Source: Acidimicrobiaceae bacterium (GTDB lineage: Bacteria > Actinomycetota > Acidimicrobiia > Acidimicrobiales > RAAP-2). Taken from it: DNA of 64,000 nt. This document shows, piece after piece, positions 8,614 through 22,401 of the stretch. The position numbers and the translations under genes were made by a program. Positions within the stretch are counted from its first letter, which is position 1; every line of letters begins with the position of its first letter. The notes under the pieces were generated by a model, which was not told the origin of the DNA, searched no databases, and worked only from the letters and a program-made list of their open reading frames with translations. Where the stretch lies: the NCBI GenBank assembly GCA_003133685.1, contig PKYQ01000030.1:1-64000 (forward strand), in the 5' to 3' direction.

Positions 8614-9870
8614 GTGGCGAAGTTTGGTGAAAGCAACGACCTTATTAAGTGCAGTTTCTGCGCGAAGGGTCAAAAGCAGGTAAAGAAGCTCATCGCGGGA
8701 CCCAGCGTGTACATCTGCGATGAGTGCATCGACCTGTGCAACGACATCATCGCCGACGAATTTGGTGACCGTCCCGAGTTCGTCCTTGACGACCTTCCGA
8801 CGCCACGGGAGATCTCAGCCTTCCTCGACGAGTTCGTCATCGGTCAGGTCGAAGCCAAGAAGATCCTCGCCGTCGCGGTCTACAACCACTACAAGCGCAT
8901 TCAAACCGGACCTCTGCACGACGACGACGTGGAAGTCGCCAAATCCAACGTGCTGCTCTTGGGTCCGACCGGTTGTGGCAAGACGTTCCTCGCGCAGACG
9001 TTGGCTCGGATGCTCAACGTGCCCTTCGCGATCGCCGACGCCACCGCGCTCACCGAGGCCGGCTACGTCGGTGAGGATGTCGAGAACATTCTCCTGAAGC
9101 TCCTGTCGGCCGCCGACTTTGACGTGAAGCGCGCCGAGCGCGGCATCATTTACATCGATGAGATCGACAAGATCGCGCGAAAGGCCGAAAACCCGTCGAT
9201 CACTCGAGACGTGTCCGGTGAGGGTGTCCAGCAAGCGCTGTTGAAGATCCTCGAAGGCACGATTGCGAGCGTGCCGCCCCAGGGTGGACGTAAGCATCCA
9301 CACCAAGAGTTCATCAACATCGACACGGCGAACATCTTGTTCGTGGTCGGCGGCGCCTTCGCCGGGCTCGAGGAGATCATCGAACGTCGTCTCGGCACGA
9401 AGTCAATGGGCTTCAACCAGCCCGTCGAATCCAAGCGCAAGGGTGACATCGAACTTTTTCGTCACGCGCTGCCCGAAGACTTGGTCAAGTTCGGTCTCAT
9501 CCCCGAGTTCATCGGACGCCTGCCGATCGTGAGCGCCGTTCAACAGCTCGACCGCGATATGTTGATTCGCGTTTTGACCGAACCGAAGAACTCGCTCGTC
9601 AAGCAGTTCCAACAGGTCCTCGCGATGGACGGCGTCGAGTTGGTCATCGACGAGGGCGCGCTCGAAGCGATCGCCGACCTCGCCCTCGAGCGCGGCACCG
9701 GCGCGCGCGGACTGCGCTCGATTCTCGAAGCCGTCTTGTTGGAGGCGATGTTCGATGTGCCCGGGCGCACCGACGTTCTGCGCTGCGTTGTCACCGCCGA
9801 CTCGGTGCGCGACAAGCTCGCCCCCGAATACGAATTGCGAAAGGCGACGCGCACCCGTCGCGCGAGTTAA
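8614..9870 (+). CDS. clpX: ATP-dependent Clp protease ATP-binding subunit ClpX
   Basis: ClpX unfolds tagged substrates and threads them into ClpP. GTG 8614 is chosen because it gives [20 protein letters not shown], the normal N-terminus, and has CGGAGGA 5-6 nt upstream; the open frame extends back to 8566 without homology. The four zinc-binding Cys (CSFC and CDEC) form the N-terminal domain. Walker A is GPTGCGKT, Walker B is [11 protein letters not shown], and the pore loop GYVGEDVE is present. Length 418 aa is typical. A TAGGAT at 8576-8581 may give clpX its own promoter in addition to read-through from clpP. Confidence 0.96.
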   Translation: MAKFGESNDLIKCSFCAKGQKQVKKLIAGPSVYICDECIDLCNDIIADEFGDRPEFVLDDLPTPREISAFLDEFVIGQVEAKKILAVAVYNHYKRIQTGPLHDDDVEVAKSNVLLLGPTGCGKTFLAQTLARMLNVPFAIADATALTEAGYVGEDVENILLKLLSAADFDVKRAERGIIYIDEIDKIARKAENPSITRDVSGEGVQQALLKILEGTIASVPPQGGRKHPHQEFINIDTANILFVVGGAFAGLEEIIERRLGTKSMGFNQPVESKRKGDIELFRHALPEDLVKFGLIPEFIGRLPIVSAVQQLDRDMLIRVLTEPKNSLVKQFQQVLAMDGVELVIDEGALEAIADLALERGTGARGLRSILEAVLLEAMFDVPGRTDVLRCVVTADSVRDKLAPEYELRKATRTRRAS

Positions 9871-9873
9871 CGC

Positions 9874-11202
9874 GTGCGCTTTAGGACGTACGTCGAAGCG
9901 TTGACGTGGCTGGAGTCGCACGTCGACTACGAACTTGTCGCGCCGAATCGACGAGAGATTCCGACCCTTCAACCGATCGTCGACACCCTGGCCATGCTGG
10001 CCGAACCGCAGCACGATTACCCCACGATCCACGTCACCGGCACGAACGGCAAGGGCACGACGACGACGTTGATCGCAGCGTTGCTGGTGGCGACCGGACT
10101 TCGGGTGGGAACCTTCACGAGTCCGGACCTGCACGCCGTCAACGAACGAATCGCCGTGAACTCCGAGCCCATTGACGACGAGGAGTTCATCGCCCTCCTC
10201 CAACGCCTGGCCGACGTCGAATCGGTGAGTGGGATAGCCCTCACTCGTTTCGAACTCTTGACCGCGGCAGCGTTCCTGCACTTCTCGGACGAGGGGGTCG
10301 ACGTTGCGGTCGTCGAGGTAGGCATGGGCGGCACGTGGGACTCGACGAACGTGATCAACGGTGACGTTACGGTGCTCACCAACGTCGATCTCGACCACAC
10401 CGCGGTGCTGGGCACGACGATCGCGGAGATCGCGAGCGACAAGGTCGGCATCTTTCGTGCCGACGCCATCGCCGTCGTCGCCACGACCAACGCCATCGTG
10501 GTCGAGATCGCACAACGCCGGGCCGACGAGCTGGGCGCCGAGCTCTGGCTCCTCGGTGATTCATTCACACTGGAGCAGAACGAATTGGCCCTCGGCGGGC
10601 GAGTAATCACCTTGCGAACCCCCTTCACGCGCTACGAGGAAATTCTCGTTTCACTGCACGGCATCCACCAGGGTGTGAACGCCGCGACCGCCATCGTCGC
10701 GGCCGAGGCCTTCCTCGGTCGAGCGCTCGGTGAAGAGGCGGTGAGCTTGACGCTGGCCAACGCCCGAATGCCCGGGCGCATGGAACTCATTTCGCGCAAG
10801 CCCATGATCGTCGTGGACGGTGCGCACAATCCCGCCGGCGTGAAGGCGCTTGTCGCCACACTCGATGGCGCGTTTCACGTCGCGGGGGAGCGGCGCTGTG
10901 TGCTGGGGATGCTGAGCGGTCGCAACATTGACGACATGGTCGAACCACTCGTCGCCCTTGGGTTCACCGAATTTCACTGTTGTGCCCCGCGCTCACCGCG
11001 AGCGGTCCCGGCGAGCGACGTCGCGAACGCGGTGCGTCGTCACGGCGGTGTCGCGTATGAGCATCCGAGTGCCACGTCGGCCTTGGCGCACGCGCGCGAG
11101 CGCTCGACCGACGAGGATCTGATTGTCGTCGCGGGCAGTCTGTACCTCGTCGCCGAGGTCCGCGGCGAGGTGATGCGGGTGCGTTCTCGTCACTTGACCT
11201 AG
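9874..11202 (+). CDS. folC: Folylpolyglutamate synthase / dihydrofolate synthase
   Basis: The 442-residue Mur-ligase-fold enzyme adds glutamate to dihydropteroate or folates using ATP. The ATP-binding loop VTGTNGKGTTTTLIAA lies near residue 52 and the central-domain signature VEVGMGGTWDSTNVI near 148, with the Mur-ligase C-terminal domain from about 290 (VVDGAHNPAGV). GTG 9874 lies 3 bp after the clpX stop, indicating co-transcription. In related genomes valS often sits before folC; it is absent here. It supplies one-carbon cofactors. Confidence 0.93.
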   Translation: MRFRTYVEALTWLESHVDYELVAPNRREIPTLQPIVDTLAMLAEPQHDYPTIHVTGTNGKGTTTTLIAALLVATGLRVGTFTSPDLHAVNERIAVNSEPIDDEEFIALLQRLADVESVSGIALTRFELLTAAAFLHFSDEGVDVAVVEVGMGGTWDSTNVINGDVTVLTNVDLDHTAVLGTTIAEIASDKVGIFRADAIAVVATTNAIVVEIAQRRADELGAELWLLGDSFTLEQNELALGGRVITLRTPFTRYEEILVSLHGIHQGVNAATAIVAAEAFLGRALGEEAVSLTLANARMPGRMELISRKPMIVVDGAHNPAGVKALVATLDGAFHVAGERRCVLGMLSGRNIDDMVEPLVALGFTEFHCCAPRSPRAVPASDVANAVRRHGGVAYEHPSATSALAHARERSTDEDLIVVAGSLYLVAEVRGEVMRVRSRHLT

Positions 11203-11209
11203 CGGCTGT

Positions 11210-11215
11210 TAGATT
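11210..11215 (+). promoter_or_regulatory. -10-like TAGATT before ndk
   Basis: TAGATT ends 8 nt before GTG 11224, with no SD between, suggesting a leaderless ndk transcript. TTGACC lies 10 nt upstream of it, too close for a normal -35. Confidence 0.4.
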
Positions 11216-11223
11216 GCTTCGTC

Positions 11224-11634
11224 GTGGATAGAACGCTCTTCATAGTGAAGCCTGACGGTGTCGCGCGCGGCCTCATCGGCGAAATCATCGGGCGCCTCGA
11301 AGACAAAGAGTTGCGCATCGTCGCGGCCGAGTTGCGAACCATTGACCAACCGACGGCCGAGCGCCACTACGGTGAACACCAAGGTCGGCCCTACTACGAC
11401 AAGCTCGTCGAATTCATCACGCAGGGTCCCGCGCTGGTGCTCATCGTTGAGGGCCCAGAGGACACGTGGCAGGTCGTGCGAGGTCTCATGGGAGCAACGA
11501 ATTCGAAGGACGCCGCACCAGGAACGATTCGCGGTGACCTCGCGATTGGACTGCGAGAGAATCTCGTGCACGGTTCCGACTCGGCGGCGTCAGCACAACG
11601 TGAGATTGAAATTTTCTTTCCTTATCCGGGCTAA
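11224..11634 (+). CDS. ndk: Nucleoside diphosphate kinase
   Basis: This 136-residue enzyme moves the gamma-phosphate from ATP to NDPs through a phosphohistidine. The active-site His116 lies in ENLVHGSDS, and the start MDRTLFIVKPDGVARGLIG is the family N-terminus, supporting GTG 11224. The C-terminus EIEIFFPYPG is a normal end. It follows folC by 21 bp but appears to have its own promoter. It balances nucleotide pools. Confidence 0.97.
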   Translation: MDRTLFIVKPDGVARGLIGEIIGRLEDKELRIVAAELRTIDQPTAERHYGEHQGRPYYDKLVEFITQGPALVLIVEGPEDTWQVVRGLMGATNSKDAAPGTIRGDLAIGLRENLVHGSDSAASAQREIEIFFPYPG

Positions 11635-11678
11635 CATCTGGTTTTTTTGAACCCCCTGGACTCCCTGAACTCCCTGAA

Positions 11679-11731
11679 GGGGCTGCTGAAGGATTGCTTG
11701 TCACCTTCACAAGGGGAACGTCAGCAGCCCC
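11679..11731 (+). promoter_or_regulatory. Strong structured element between ndk and mreB
   Basis: GGGGCTGCTGA (11679-11689) and TCAGCAGCCCC (11721-11731) are perfect 11-bp complements. Inside, CTTGT/ACAAG forms a second stem capped by CACCTTC, separated from the first by a symmetric 7/7-nt internal loop (AGGATTG opposite GGGAACG). No T-run follows, so it is not an intrinsic terminator. It may be part of an mreB leader or an RNA-processing site. Confidence 0.45.
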
Positions 11732-11754
11732 AAGTCACGGACGCGAGCTGTTTA

Positions 11755-11795
11755 TGTCCGGGACTCAATTTTCCCTTACGGGACAGGTTTTTTTT
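11755..11795 (+). terminator. Weak hairpin with T8 tract, possible terminator or attenuator
   Basis: TGTCC (11755-11759) can pair with GGACA (11781-11785), followed by GG and eight T (11788-11795). The stem is short and the loop long, so strength is doubtful. It could end ndk transcription or act with the upstream hairpin ahead of mreB. Confidence 0.3.
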
Positions 11796-11919
11796 CGGAG
11801 AACTGCGTGTTTCATTGCACGAGATGTGGTTGATGAATACATCTAGTGGCCATAAGTGCGTCCAGTGTCCTAGCCTTGTAGGTGAAAAGGGCGTCGTCGT
11901 CACTACTTAAAGGGTCTTT

Positions 11920-12951
11920 ATGGTTGATAGTCGTTTCTCGCTTTTGGGCCGTGATATGGCGGTCGACCTCGGAACTGCGAACACCTTGGTGTACGTGCGG
12001 GGCCGCGGCATCGTCTTGAACGAGCCTTCGGTGGTCGCGGTTGACGTAAAGGATGGTAAGCCCCTCGCGGTCGGCGCCGAGGCCAAGCGGATGATCGGTC
12101 GTACTCCGAGCAACATCCAGGCCATCCGCCCTCTGAAAGACGGCGTCATCGCGGACTTCGAAATCTGCGAGAAGATGCTCCGCTATTTCATTCACCGCGT
12201 CCACCAACGCCGCTTCGCGAAACCGCGAATGGTCATCTGCGTGCCGTCGGGTATCACCGGCGTCGAGCAGCGCGCCGTCATGGAAGCCGCCGAGTTCGCC
12301 GGCGCGCGCAAGGCCTACATCATCGAAGAGCCGATGGCCGCCGCGATCGGCGCCGGTCTACCGATTCACGAACCGACCGGCAACATGGTCGTCGATATTG
12401 GCGGCGGTACCACCGAGGTCGCCGTCATCTCGCTGGGCGGCATTGTGACGAGTCAGTCGATCCGCGTCGGTGGTGATGAACTCGACGAGGCGTTGATCGC
12501 CTACGTGAAGAAAGAGTTCCAGTTAGCCCTCGGTGAGCGAACTGCCGAAGAGATCAAGATTCAACTCGGCTCGGCCTACCCGCTCGAAGAGGAGTTGCGC
12601 GCCGAGATTCGTGGTCGTGACCTCGTGACGGGACTGCCCAAGACGGTCATCATCTCGACCGAACAGATTCGCAAGGCCATGGAAGAACCGGTGCAGGCGA
12701 TTGTGGACGCGGTGAAGGTCACGCTCGACCGCACGCCGCCGGAACTCTCGTCGGACCTCATGGAACAGGGCATCGTCCTGACCGGTGGCGGCGCGTTGCT
12801 CGCGGGCATCGCGGCGCGACTTGAGTACGAGACGAACATGCCCATCATCGTGGCGAACGACCCACTCAACTGCGTGGCGTTAGGAAGCGGCATGTGCCTC
12901 GAAGAACTCGACGTCTTCGCGCGCATGTTGAAGACCAGTCCTACGCGCTAA
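11920..12951 (+). CDS. mreB: Rod-shape determining protein MreB (actin homologue)
   Basis: MreB polymerises under the membrane and positions the elongation wall-synthesis machinery. The 343-residue protein shows the actin-fold ATP motifs: [11 protein letters not shown] near residue 14 (phosphate 1), [11 protein letters not shown] near 160 (phosphate 2) and [13 protein letters not shown] near 285 (adenosine). Length and motif order are typical. It heads mreB-mreC-mreD-mrdA, with 3 bp to mreC. The 285 bp upstream hold a strong hairpin and a T8 tract, hinting at RNA-level control. A TACTTA 10 nt before ATG is another candidate -10. Confidence 0.97.
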   Translation: MVDSRFSLLGRDMAVDLGTANTLVYVRGRGIVLNEPSVVAVDVKDGKPLAVGAEAKRMIGRTPSNIQAIRPLKDGVIADFEICEKMLRYFIHRVHQRRFAKPRMVICVPSGITGVEQRAVMEAAEFAGARKAYIIEEPMAAAIGAGLPIHEPTGNMVVDIGGGTTEVAVISLGGIVTSQSIRVGGDELDEALIAYVKKEFQLALGERTAEEIKIQLGSAYPLEEELRAEIRGRDLVTGLPKTVIISTEQIRKAMEEPVQAIVDAVKVTLDRTPPELSSDLMEQGIVLTGGGALLAGIAARLEYETNMPIIVANDPLNCVALGSGMCLEELDVFARMLKTSPTR

Positions 12952-12954
12952 CCC

Positions 12955-13773
12955 GTGGCCACGGATCGGACGAGGCGTCGTACGTGGACGATCGGCGCCA
13001 CCGTCTCGATACTCCTGGTCGTGCTCTACCTCAGCGGCGGTGTCGTGTCAGGACTCCGCACGGCGGCGAACTTCGTCACCTCTCCGTTCAGCTGGAGCGT
13101 CAATGAGATCGCGCGCCCGATTGGCCATATGTTCGCCGGCGCGATCAACTACAGCGACGTCGTCTCTCAGAATCAAAAGCTGCGTTACGAACTCGGGAAG
13201 GCTGAACTCAAAGCCAACGAAGCGTGGTCCGAGAATCGACAGCTCGAGCAACTGAGCCTCCAGCTCGACGTGCCCTTCGTCGGGTCGTTGCCCACGGTCA
13301 CCGGCCAGGTGACCGCTCTCTCACCGACGAATTTCGCCGCGACGGTCAATATCTCGAAGGGCCTCGATAGCGGCGTCATGGCGGGAATGCCGGTCGTCGC
13401 CAACGGGGGGCTGGTCGGCATCGTCACCGCAACGACCCCGCACGGCGCCACGGTTCGCCTGATCACCGACGTGAATTCACTCATCGGAGCGACCTTCGGA
13501 TCGGGCAAGACGTCGATCGTCGTGAGCGGACAGGGTGTCAATAACGGCCTCGGCGCGACGGCCGTGCCGCTCACGTCCTCGGTGCGCGCGGGCACGGTCT
13601 TATCGACCAACGGTCTGGACGGCGGGCTGTATCCGCCGGGCCTACCGGTCGCCAAGGTCTCGAAGGTGACGCTGACGCCCGGAGCGGCGACCTACAATCT
13701 CTCGCTGCATCCGTTGGCCGACCTGCGCAACCTCGTCTACCTCGACGTGGTGCTCTGGGAGCCGTCGACGTGA
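12955..13773 (+). CDS. mreC: Rod-shape determining protein MreC
   Basis: MreC links MreB to periplasmic wall enzymes and activates PBP2. The 272-residue protein has one N-terminal membrane segment (about 13-30, TIGATVSILLVVLYLSGGVV), a coiled-coil stretch (about 75-105, rich in Gln/Glu/Leu) and a C-terminal beta domain with the repeated G-rich folds (GQVTALSPTNF, GMPVVANGGLVGIV). GTG 12955 lies 3 bp after mreB. Its stop overlaps the mreD start. Confidence 0.92.
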   Translation: MATDRTRRRTWTIGATVSILLVVLYLSGGVVSGLRTAANFVTSPFSWSVNEIARPIGHMFAGAINYSDVVSQNQKLRYELGKAELKANEAWSENRQLEQLSLQLDVPFVGSLPTVTGQVTALSPTNFAATVNISKGLDSGVMAGMPVVANGGLVGIVTATTPHGATVRLITDVNSLIGATFGSGKTSIVVSGQGVNNGLGATAVPLTSSVRAGTVLSTNGLDGGLYPPGLPVAKVSKVTLTPGAATYNLSLHPLADLRNLVYLDVVLWEPST

Positions 13774-14278
13774 TTCGTGCGCTGATCCCGGTCACGGTGG
13801 TCACCATGTTTATCATCGGCGTGCAACTGTCGGTCTTTTCGACGTGGCGCATCGCCGGCGTCGTCTTCATGTTGGTGTGGCTCTGGCCCTTCGCGCTCGG
13901 CCTCGCCGGATTCACGACGCTCTCGATCTGGGCGGCCGCCGTGGGTGGCGTGTTCTTCGACACACACGCCACCACTCCCTTCGGACTAACCGCGATGGTG
14001 GGCGTCGTGCTCGCCTACGGCGCGTCACGACTCGGCAAGGAGGGCGTCGGCGATCTCGACTCCGCGGCCTGGTGGGTGACGCCGATCCTGGCGGCCGGCG
14101 CGGGCCTCGCGGCGCCGGTCATTTACACCGCCGGCGGCGCCGGCGTCTTGAACTTCTCGTTGTGGCACGGCAGTCTCGTGAATTCGATGGTCGTGAACGC
14201 CGTCGCGTTCTTCGTGTTGGCGAGGCCGGTCTCGCGACTCGCGCGCATGGTCGGTCGCGTCGGCGTTCGGGCCCACCG

Positions 14279-14282
<4 letters not shown>
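13770..14282 (+). CDS. mreD: Rod-shape determining membrane protein MreD
   Basis: This 170-residue protein is almost wholly hydrophobic, with about five predicted membrane spans (residues about 5-25, 27-48, 70-90, 103-120 and 130-150), and ends in a basic tail. MreD is poorly conserved in sequence, so the call rests on topology, size and position between mreC and mrdA. GTG 13770 overlaps the mreC stop by 4 bp and the gene overlaps mrdA by 4 bp, implying translational coupling. Confidence 0.85.
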
Positions 14283-16483
<2,201 letters not shown>

Positions 16484-16795
16484 GTCAAATCGCCGGTTAC
16501 GGTGTCGCGGCGAGTAACCTGATGACGTTGGGCGTTTCTGTGCAAAATGTGCAGTGCGCGAATAGAACGCAGCAGTTGCGCGGTGCAGTTGTACTCCGCT
16601 CCTGCAAGCATTGAGGACTACACGTGGTACACGGCAGTGAAGTGACCCTATTTCTAACCTGGATCGTCGCTCTCTTGTTGACCCGTAACGCCACAACTAC
16701 CAACACCGACGTCGCCCGATCCTTCTGGCGCGTATCCACCCCCGTTAGCGCGGCGCTCTGCGCCCCCCTACCTCAGAACTCAAGGAGTACCCGTC
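16484..16795. other. Intergenic region between mrdA and rne
   Basis: This 312-bp region holds no gene I can support. A GTG-started frame at 16624 has a short hydrophobic run but overlaps rne and lacks SD or family signal. At 16490-16519 interleaved complements (TCGCC/GGCGA and GGTTAC/GTAACC) could form a small pseudoknot. A promoter for rne must be here, since AAGGAG lies 7 nt before its GTG (16782-16787), indicating a leadered message. Confidence 0.5.
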
Positions 16796-18418
16796 GTGAG
16801 CGACGAAACCAACACTCAACCCACATCATCGTCTAGCCCCCGCGTGGGCGACACTCGTCCGGCACCACAGATTGGCGACACTCGACCAGGCTCTGGCCCG
16901 TCGTCGAACGCACAAGCACCCGCGCGCCAGGGCCAAGGACAGGGCCAAGGGCAAGGACAGGGCGGTGGCAATCGACGTCGCCGTGGCGGCCGTGGTCGAG
17001 GCGGCGGCGGTCAAGGTGGCCAGCCACGGAATCCGAATCGTCCCTTTGACTCACCCGTAGAAGCGTCGGCGCCGGAGGCGGCCGGCGACGAAAGCGCGGC
17101 CGGTCGCGGCAAGAACAAGCGTCGTCGCGGTGGCGAACGTCGCACGCGCGCCCAGGGTCGATATCTCATGTGCGTGCACACGTCCAAGGAGGCCACGCAC
17201 ATCGCGACCCTCGAGGGCCGCACCATGGTCGAGTACACCGTCGCCAAGGCGGCCGACGAGACGAACCAGATCGACGGCAACATCTACCTCGGACGAATCC
17301 AGAACGTCCTGCCGGGCATGGAACTGGCCTTCGTCGACATCGGCATTCCGAAGAACGCGGTGCTCTATCGTGGCGACATCTCCTTTGACATGGATGACGT
17401 TGAAGGCGCGTCGTCGAACGACAAGCGCATCGAACAGATGATCAGGTCGGGACAGACAGTCATCTGTCAGGTTACGAAGAACGCCATCGGCGCCAAGGGC
17501 GCGCGTCTCACGCAAGAGGTCTCACTGCCGGGCCGCTTCGCCGTGCTCGTGCCCAACTCCAGCACGATCGGAATCTCCAAGCGTCTGCCCGACGGCGAGC
17601 GCCGACGGCTTCGCAAGATCATCGATGACGTCAAGCCCGAGCGTCACGGCATCATCATCCGCACGGCCGCCGAAGGCGTGACCGCGGACGACCTCGCGCG
17701 CGACGTCAGCTCGCTGGCCGAGAAGTGGGCGGCGATCGAAGCCGAGGTCGCGAAGTCCAATCAGCCGCGTCTCGTCTATCGCGACCTCGACCTCGCGGTT
17801 CGGGTGTTGCGCGAAGAGCTCAACGACGACTACCGCGGCGTGTTGATCGACGATCGAGTGCTGTTTGAGAAGGTTCGCGAATACGTCCTCGCGGTCAATC
17901 CCGAGTTGGCCGACCGCATTGAGTACTACGACCGCTCCACCGAGGAACTTCCGCTCTTCGAGCGTTACTTCGTCCATGAGCAACTCCACCGAGCGCTCGA
18001 CCGCAAGGTCTTCCTGCCCTCGGGAGGATCGTTGATCATTGAGCGCACCGAGGCCCTCACGGTCATCGACGTCAACACCGGCAAGAACGTTGGGACGACG
18101 AATCTCGAAGAGACGGTCTTTCGCAACAACCTAGAAGCGGCCGAAGAGGTGGCGAAACAGCTGCGACTTCGCGACATCGGCGGCATCATCGTCATCGACT
18201 TCATCGACATGGAGTCCAAGGGCAATCGCGAGGCGGTCGCCTCGGCGCTGCGCCAGGCGCTTTCTCGCGACAAGACCCGCACTCAGGTCTTTGACATCGG
18301 CGAACTTGGCCTCATCGAGATGACGCGAAAGCGCGTCAACGAAGGGCTCCTCGAGTCCGTGTCGAGCATCTGTACGGTCTGTGACGGGCGTGGCTTCGTC
18401 GTCGAGACCGGTCTCTAG
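16796..18418 (+). CDS. rne: Ribonuclease E/G family endoribonuclease
   Basis: The enzyme makes single-strand cuts that start mRNA decay and process stable RNA. The 540-residue protein begins with about 100 low-complexity Gln/Gly/Arg residues (GQGQGQGQGGGNRRRRGGRG), likely RNA-binding. Next come an S1-like domain (YLGRIQNVLPGMELAFVDIG) and the DNase-I-like catalytic core with VIDVNTGKN and IIVIDFIDM, holding the magnesium Asp pair. CTVCDGRG is the zinc-link. It ends soon after, so it lacks the long C-terminal scaffold of E. coli RNase E. GTG 16796 has a good SD. It is followed by rplU-rpmA, a common arrangement. Confidence 0.94.
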   Translation: MSDETNTQPTSSSSPRVGDTRPAPQIGDTRPGSGPSSNAQAPARQGQGQGQGQGQGGGNRRRRGGRGRGGGGQGGQPRNPNRPFDSPVEASAPEAAGDESAAGRGKNKRRRGGERRTRAQGRYLMCVHTSKEATHIATLEGRTMVEYTVAKAADETNQIDGNIYLGRIQNVLPGMELAFVDIGIPKNAVLYRGDISFDMDDVEGASSNDKRIEQMIRSGQTVICQVTKNAIGAKGARLTQEVSLPGRFAVLVPNSSTIGISKRLPDGERRRLRKIIDDVKPERHGIIIRTAAEGVTADDLARDVSSLAEKWAAIEAEVAKSNQPRLVYRDLDLAVRVLREELNDDYRGVLIDDRVLFEKVREYVLAVNPELADRIEYYDRSTEELPLFERYFVHEQLHRALDRKVFLPSGGSLIIERTEALTVIDVNTGKNVGTTNLEETVFRNNLEAAEEVAKQLRLRDIGGIIVIDFIDMESKGNREAVASALRQALSRDKTRTQVFDIGELGLIEMTRKRVNEGLLESVSSICTVCDGRGFVVETGL

Positions 18419-18443
18419 GGCGCGAGCAGTTGGCGCAATCGGC

Positions 18444-18449
18444 TACTAT
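18444..18449 (+). promoter_or_regulatory. -10-like TACTAT before rplU
   Basis: TACTAT ends 9 nt before ATG 18459 and no SD is present, so rplU may start on a leaderless transcript of its own in addition to read-through from rne. Confidence 0.45.
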
Positions 18450-18458
18450 TGAATCCCT

Positions 18459-18770
18459 ATGTACGCCGTTATCCGTGTAGGCACATCTCAAGAGCGCGTC
18501 ACCGAGGGCCAAGTCGTCCGCGTTGACCTGCGCCCGGAAGAGAATGGTGCTGAAATCCAGTTCGAGCCCGTCCTTTTGGTCGACGGCGACTCCGTCGTCG
18601 CCGGGCCAGCCCTGAAGGGCGCGTCCGTGACCGGCACGATCCTCGGCGAGGAGAAGGGTCCGAAGATCCGGGCCCTCACCTACAAGGCGAAGTCGATCCA
18701 GCGCAAGCGCTGGGGTCACCGCCAGCACTACACGAGCGTCGAGATCACCAAGATCTCGCCAAAGGCCTAG
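18459..18770 (+). CDS. rplU: 50S ribosomal protein L21
   Basis: L21 is a 23S rRNA-binding protein of the large subunit. The 103-residue protein begins MYAVIRVGTSQERVTEGQVV and ends with the basic KAKSIQRKRWGHRQHYTSVE segment that carries the family signature. It sits immediately upstream of rpmA, the near-universal rplU-rpmA-obg order. The usual KxGGKQ near the N-terminus is here RVGTSQE, a small deviation. Confidence 0.97.
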   Translation: MYAVIRVGTSQERVTEGQVVRVDLRPEENGAEIQFEPVLLVDGDSVVAGPALKGASVTGTILGEEKGPKIRALTYKAKSIQRKRWGHRQHYTSVEITKISPKA

Positions 18771-18779
18771 GAGAAACCG

Positions 18780-19031
18780 ATGTCCAAGACCAAAGGCGGC
18801 GGTTCCACCAGGAACGGCCGCGACTCCAATGCCCAGCGCCTGGGCGTGAAGACGTTTGACGGCACCGCTGTGAAGTCGGGAAGCATCATCATGCGCCAGC
18901 GCGGAACCCAGTTCCACCCCGGTCGCAATGTCGGTATCGGCAAAGATGACACCCTGTTCGCGCTCGCTGAAGGAACCGTGAAATTCGGCTACCGAGGCGG
19001 CCGAAAACTGGTTGACGTACTCGTCGGCTGA
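18780..19031 (+). CDS. rpmA: 50S ribosomal protein L27
   Basis: L27 reaches the peptidyl-transferase centre with its N-terminal tail. The 83-residue sequence has [20 protein letters not shown] and [15 protein letters not shown], both family signatures. AGGAG lies 4-5 nt after the rplU stop region and before ATG 18780. No N-terminal cleavage extension is present, unlike Firmicutes L27. A strong terminator follows. Confidence 0.97.
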   Translation: MSKTKGGGSTRNGRDSNAQRLGVKTFDGTAVKSGSIIMRQRGTQFHPGRNVGIGKDDTLFALAEGTVKFGYRGGRKLVDVLVG

Positions 19032-19043
19032 GTTTTCCTCCTA

Positions 19044-19084
19044 AAACAAGAAACCCCCGGGCCTCGCCCGGGGGTTTCTTGTTT
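19044..19084. terminator. Bidirectional intrinsic terminator between rpmA and hup
   Basis: AAACAAGAAACCCCCGGGC pairs with GCCCGGGGGTTTCTTGTTT around CTC, giving a long perfect stem flanked by A-rich and T-rich arms on either strand. It can end both rplU-rpmA (+) and hup (-). Confidence 0.93.
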
Positions 19085-19094
19085 GTATCGAGAA

Positions 19095-19373
19095 CTACGC
19101 GCCTTTAACTGCCTTTTTGAAGGTCGAGCCAATGGAAACCTTTGGAGCATTTGAAGCCTTCACCTGAATGGCTTCGCCAGTCTGGGGATTACGAGCCGTG
19201 CGGGCCTTGCGAGCCACACGCTCGAAGGAAAGGAAGCCCGACAGAACAATCTTCTCACCCTTCGAAACATTTGAAACCACTACGTCTTCTAGGGCCTTGA
19301 GGACCTCAGCTACCGTGTTCTTTGTTGCGCCGCTTTCGGCAACAATCGCATCTACTAACTCGGCCTTGTTCAC
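19095..19373 (-). CDS. hup: HU-family nucleoid DNA-binding protein
   Basis: HU bends and compacts DNA as a dimer. GTG 19373 gives MNKAELVDAIVAESGATKNT, the canonical HU N-terminus, and is preceded by AAGGAG 7 nt upstream; the frame runs back to 19433 but the extra residues are not homologous. The DNA-binding arm with RNPQTGEAI is present and the protein is 92 residues, the short form without the Lys/Ala-rich tail found in many mycobacterial HUs. It is convergent with rpmA. Confidence 0.95.
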   Translation of the reverse strand: MNKAELVDAIVAESGATKNTVAEVLKALEDVVVSNVSKGEKIVLSGFLSFERVARKARTARNPQTGEAIQVKASNAPKVSIGSTFKKAVKGA

Positions 19374-19942
19374 CGGTCGACTCCTTACTCTTCGTTGAAT
19401 CGGACTGGGAGTGTTCCCAGCAACCGGAGCCATCTTTACGCAAAACGAGGGAAATATTGGGATTTCTCATAAGATTTCGCCGTTTCCGGCCAAATCGAAA
19501 ACGTAAAATCACTGGTCAACGCCAGTTTCCAAAATTTATCCGTTATGGAATCGTAACCTTCCCACCGTTCTCGAACTGCCGAAAGTCGCCAAATCACTAT
19601 AAACCAAGCGGATTTCACCTCTCGCGCGACGAATCGCTTTCGCAGCAATTTCATCTCGTTCGAGGTGGAAATAGGTTGACGACGTGACGACCTCGTCTGC
19701 GGACCGTGGCTGCGCTGGTGTGCGAGTGAATCGAATGCGTCAATGTGCGAAACCTCCGTGATGCTGCGCTGACACGCCGATCCAAACCATTGAGTTGCTC
19801 GTCGCACGAGTGCGCTTGACCATGGAAACGATGGACCTCGCAGTAATGGCGGAGTCGCCCCAACTGGAAGTCAGAACAGCGCCGCTAATTCGTCCACGTA
19901 GTTAGTGCATCAAGCGGCAAATGAGTTTTTAAGGCCGGGTCG
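19374..19942. other. Intergenic region between divergent hup and obg
   Basis: About 570 bp with no supported gene. The left half is notably AT-rich (around 19440-19620) and must hold the hup promoter; the right half is GC-rich. Short open frames on both strands lack family character and SD sites. Confidence 0.55.
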
Positions 19943-22379
<2,437 letters not shown>

Positions 22380-22389
22380 TGTCACCCGT

Positions 22390-22395
22390 TACGAT
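22390..22395 (+). promoter_or_regulatory. -10-like TACGAT before proA, leaderless start
   Basis: TACGAT ends 6 nt before ATG 22402 with no SD, in the 22-bp gap after proB. Confidence 0.5.
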
Positions 22396-22401
22396 TGCTC
22401 C

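Noticed and set aside
16624-16836. Possible 70-residue small membrane protein before rne
   Set aside because: Only one short hydrophobic run, no SD, overlaps the rne start and the SD of rne; no supporting family.
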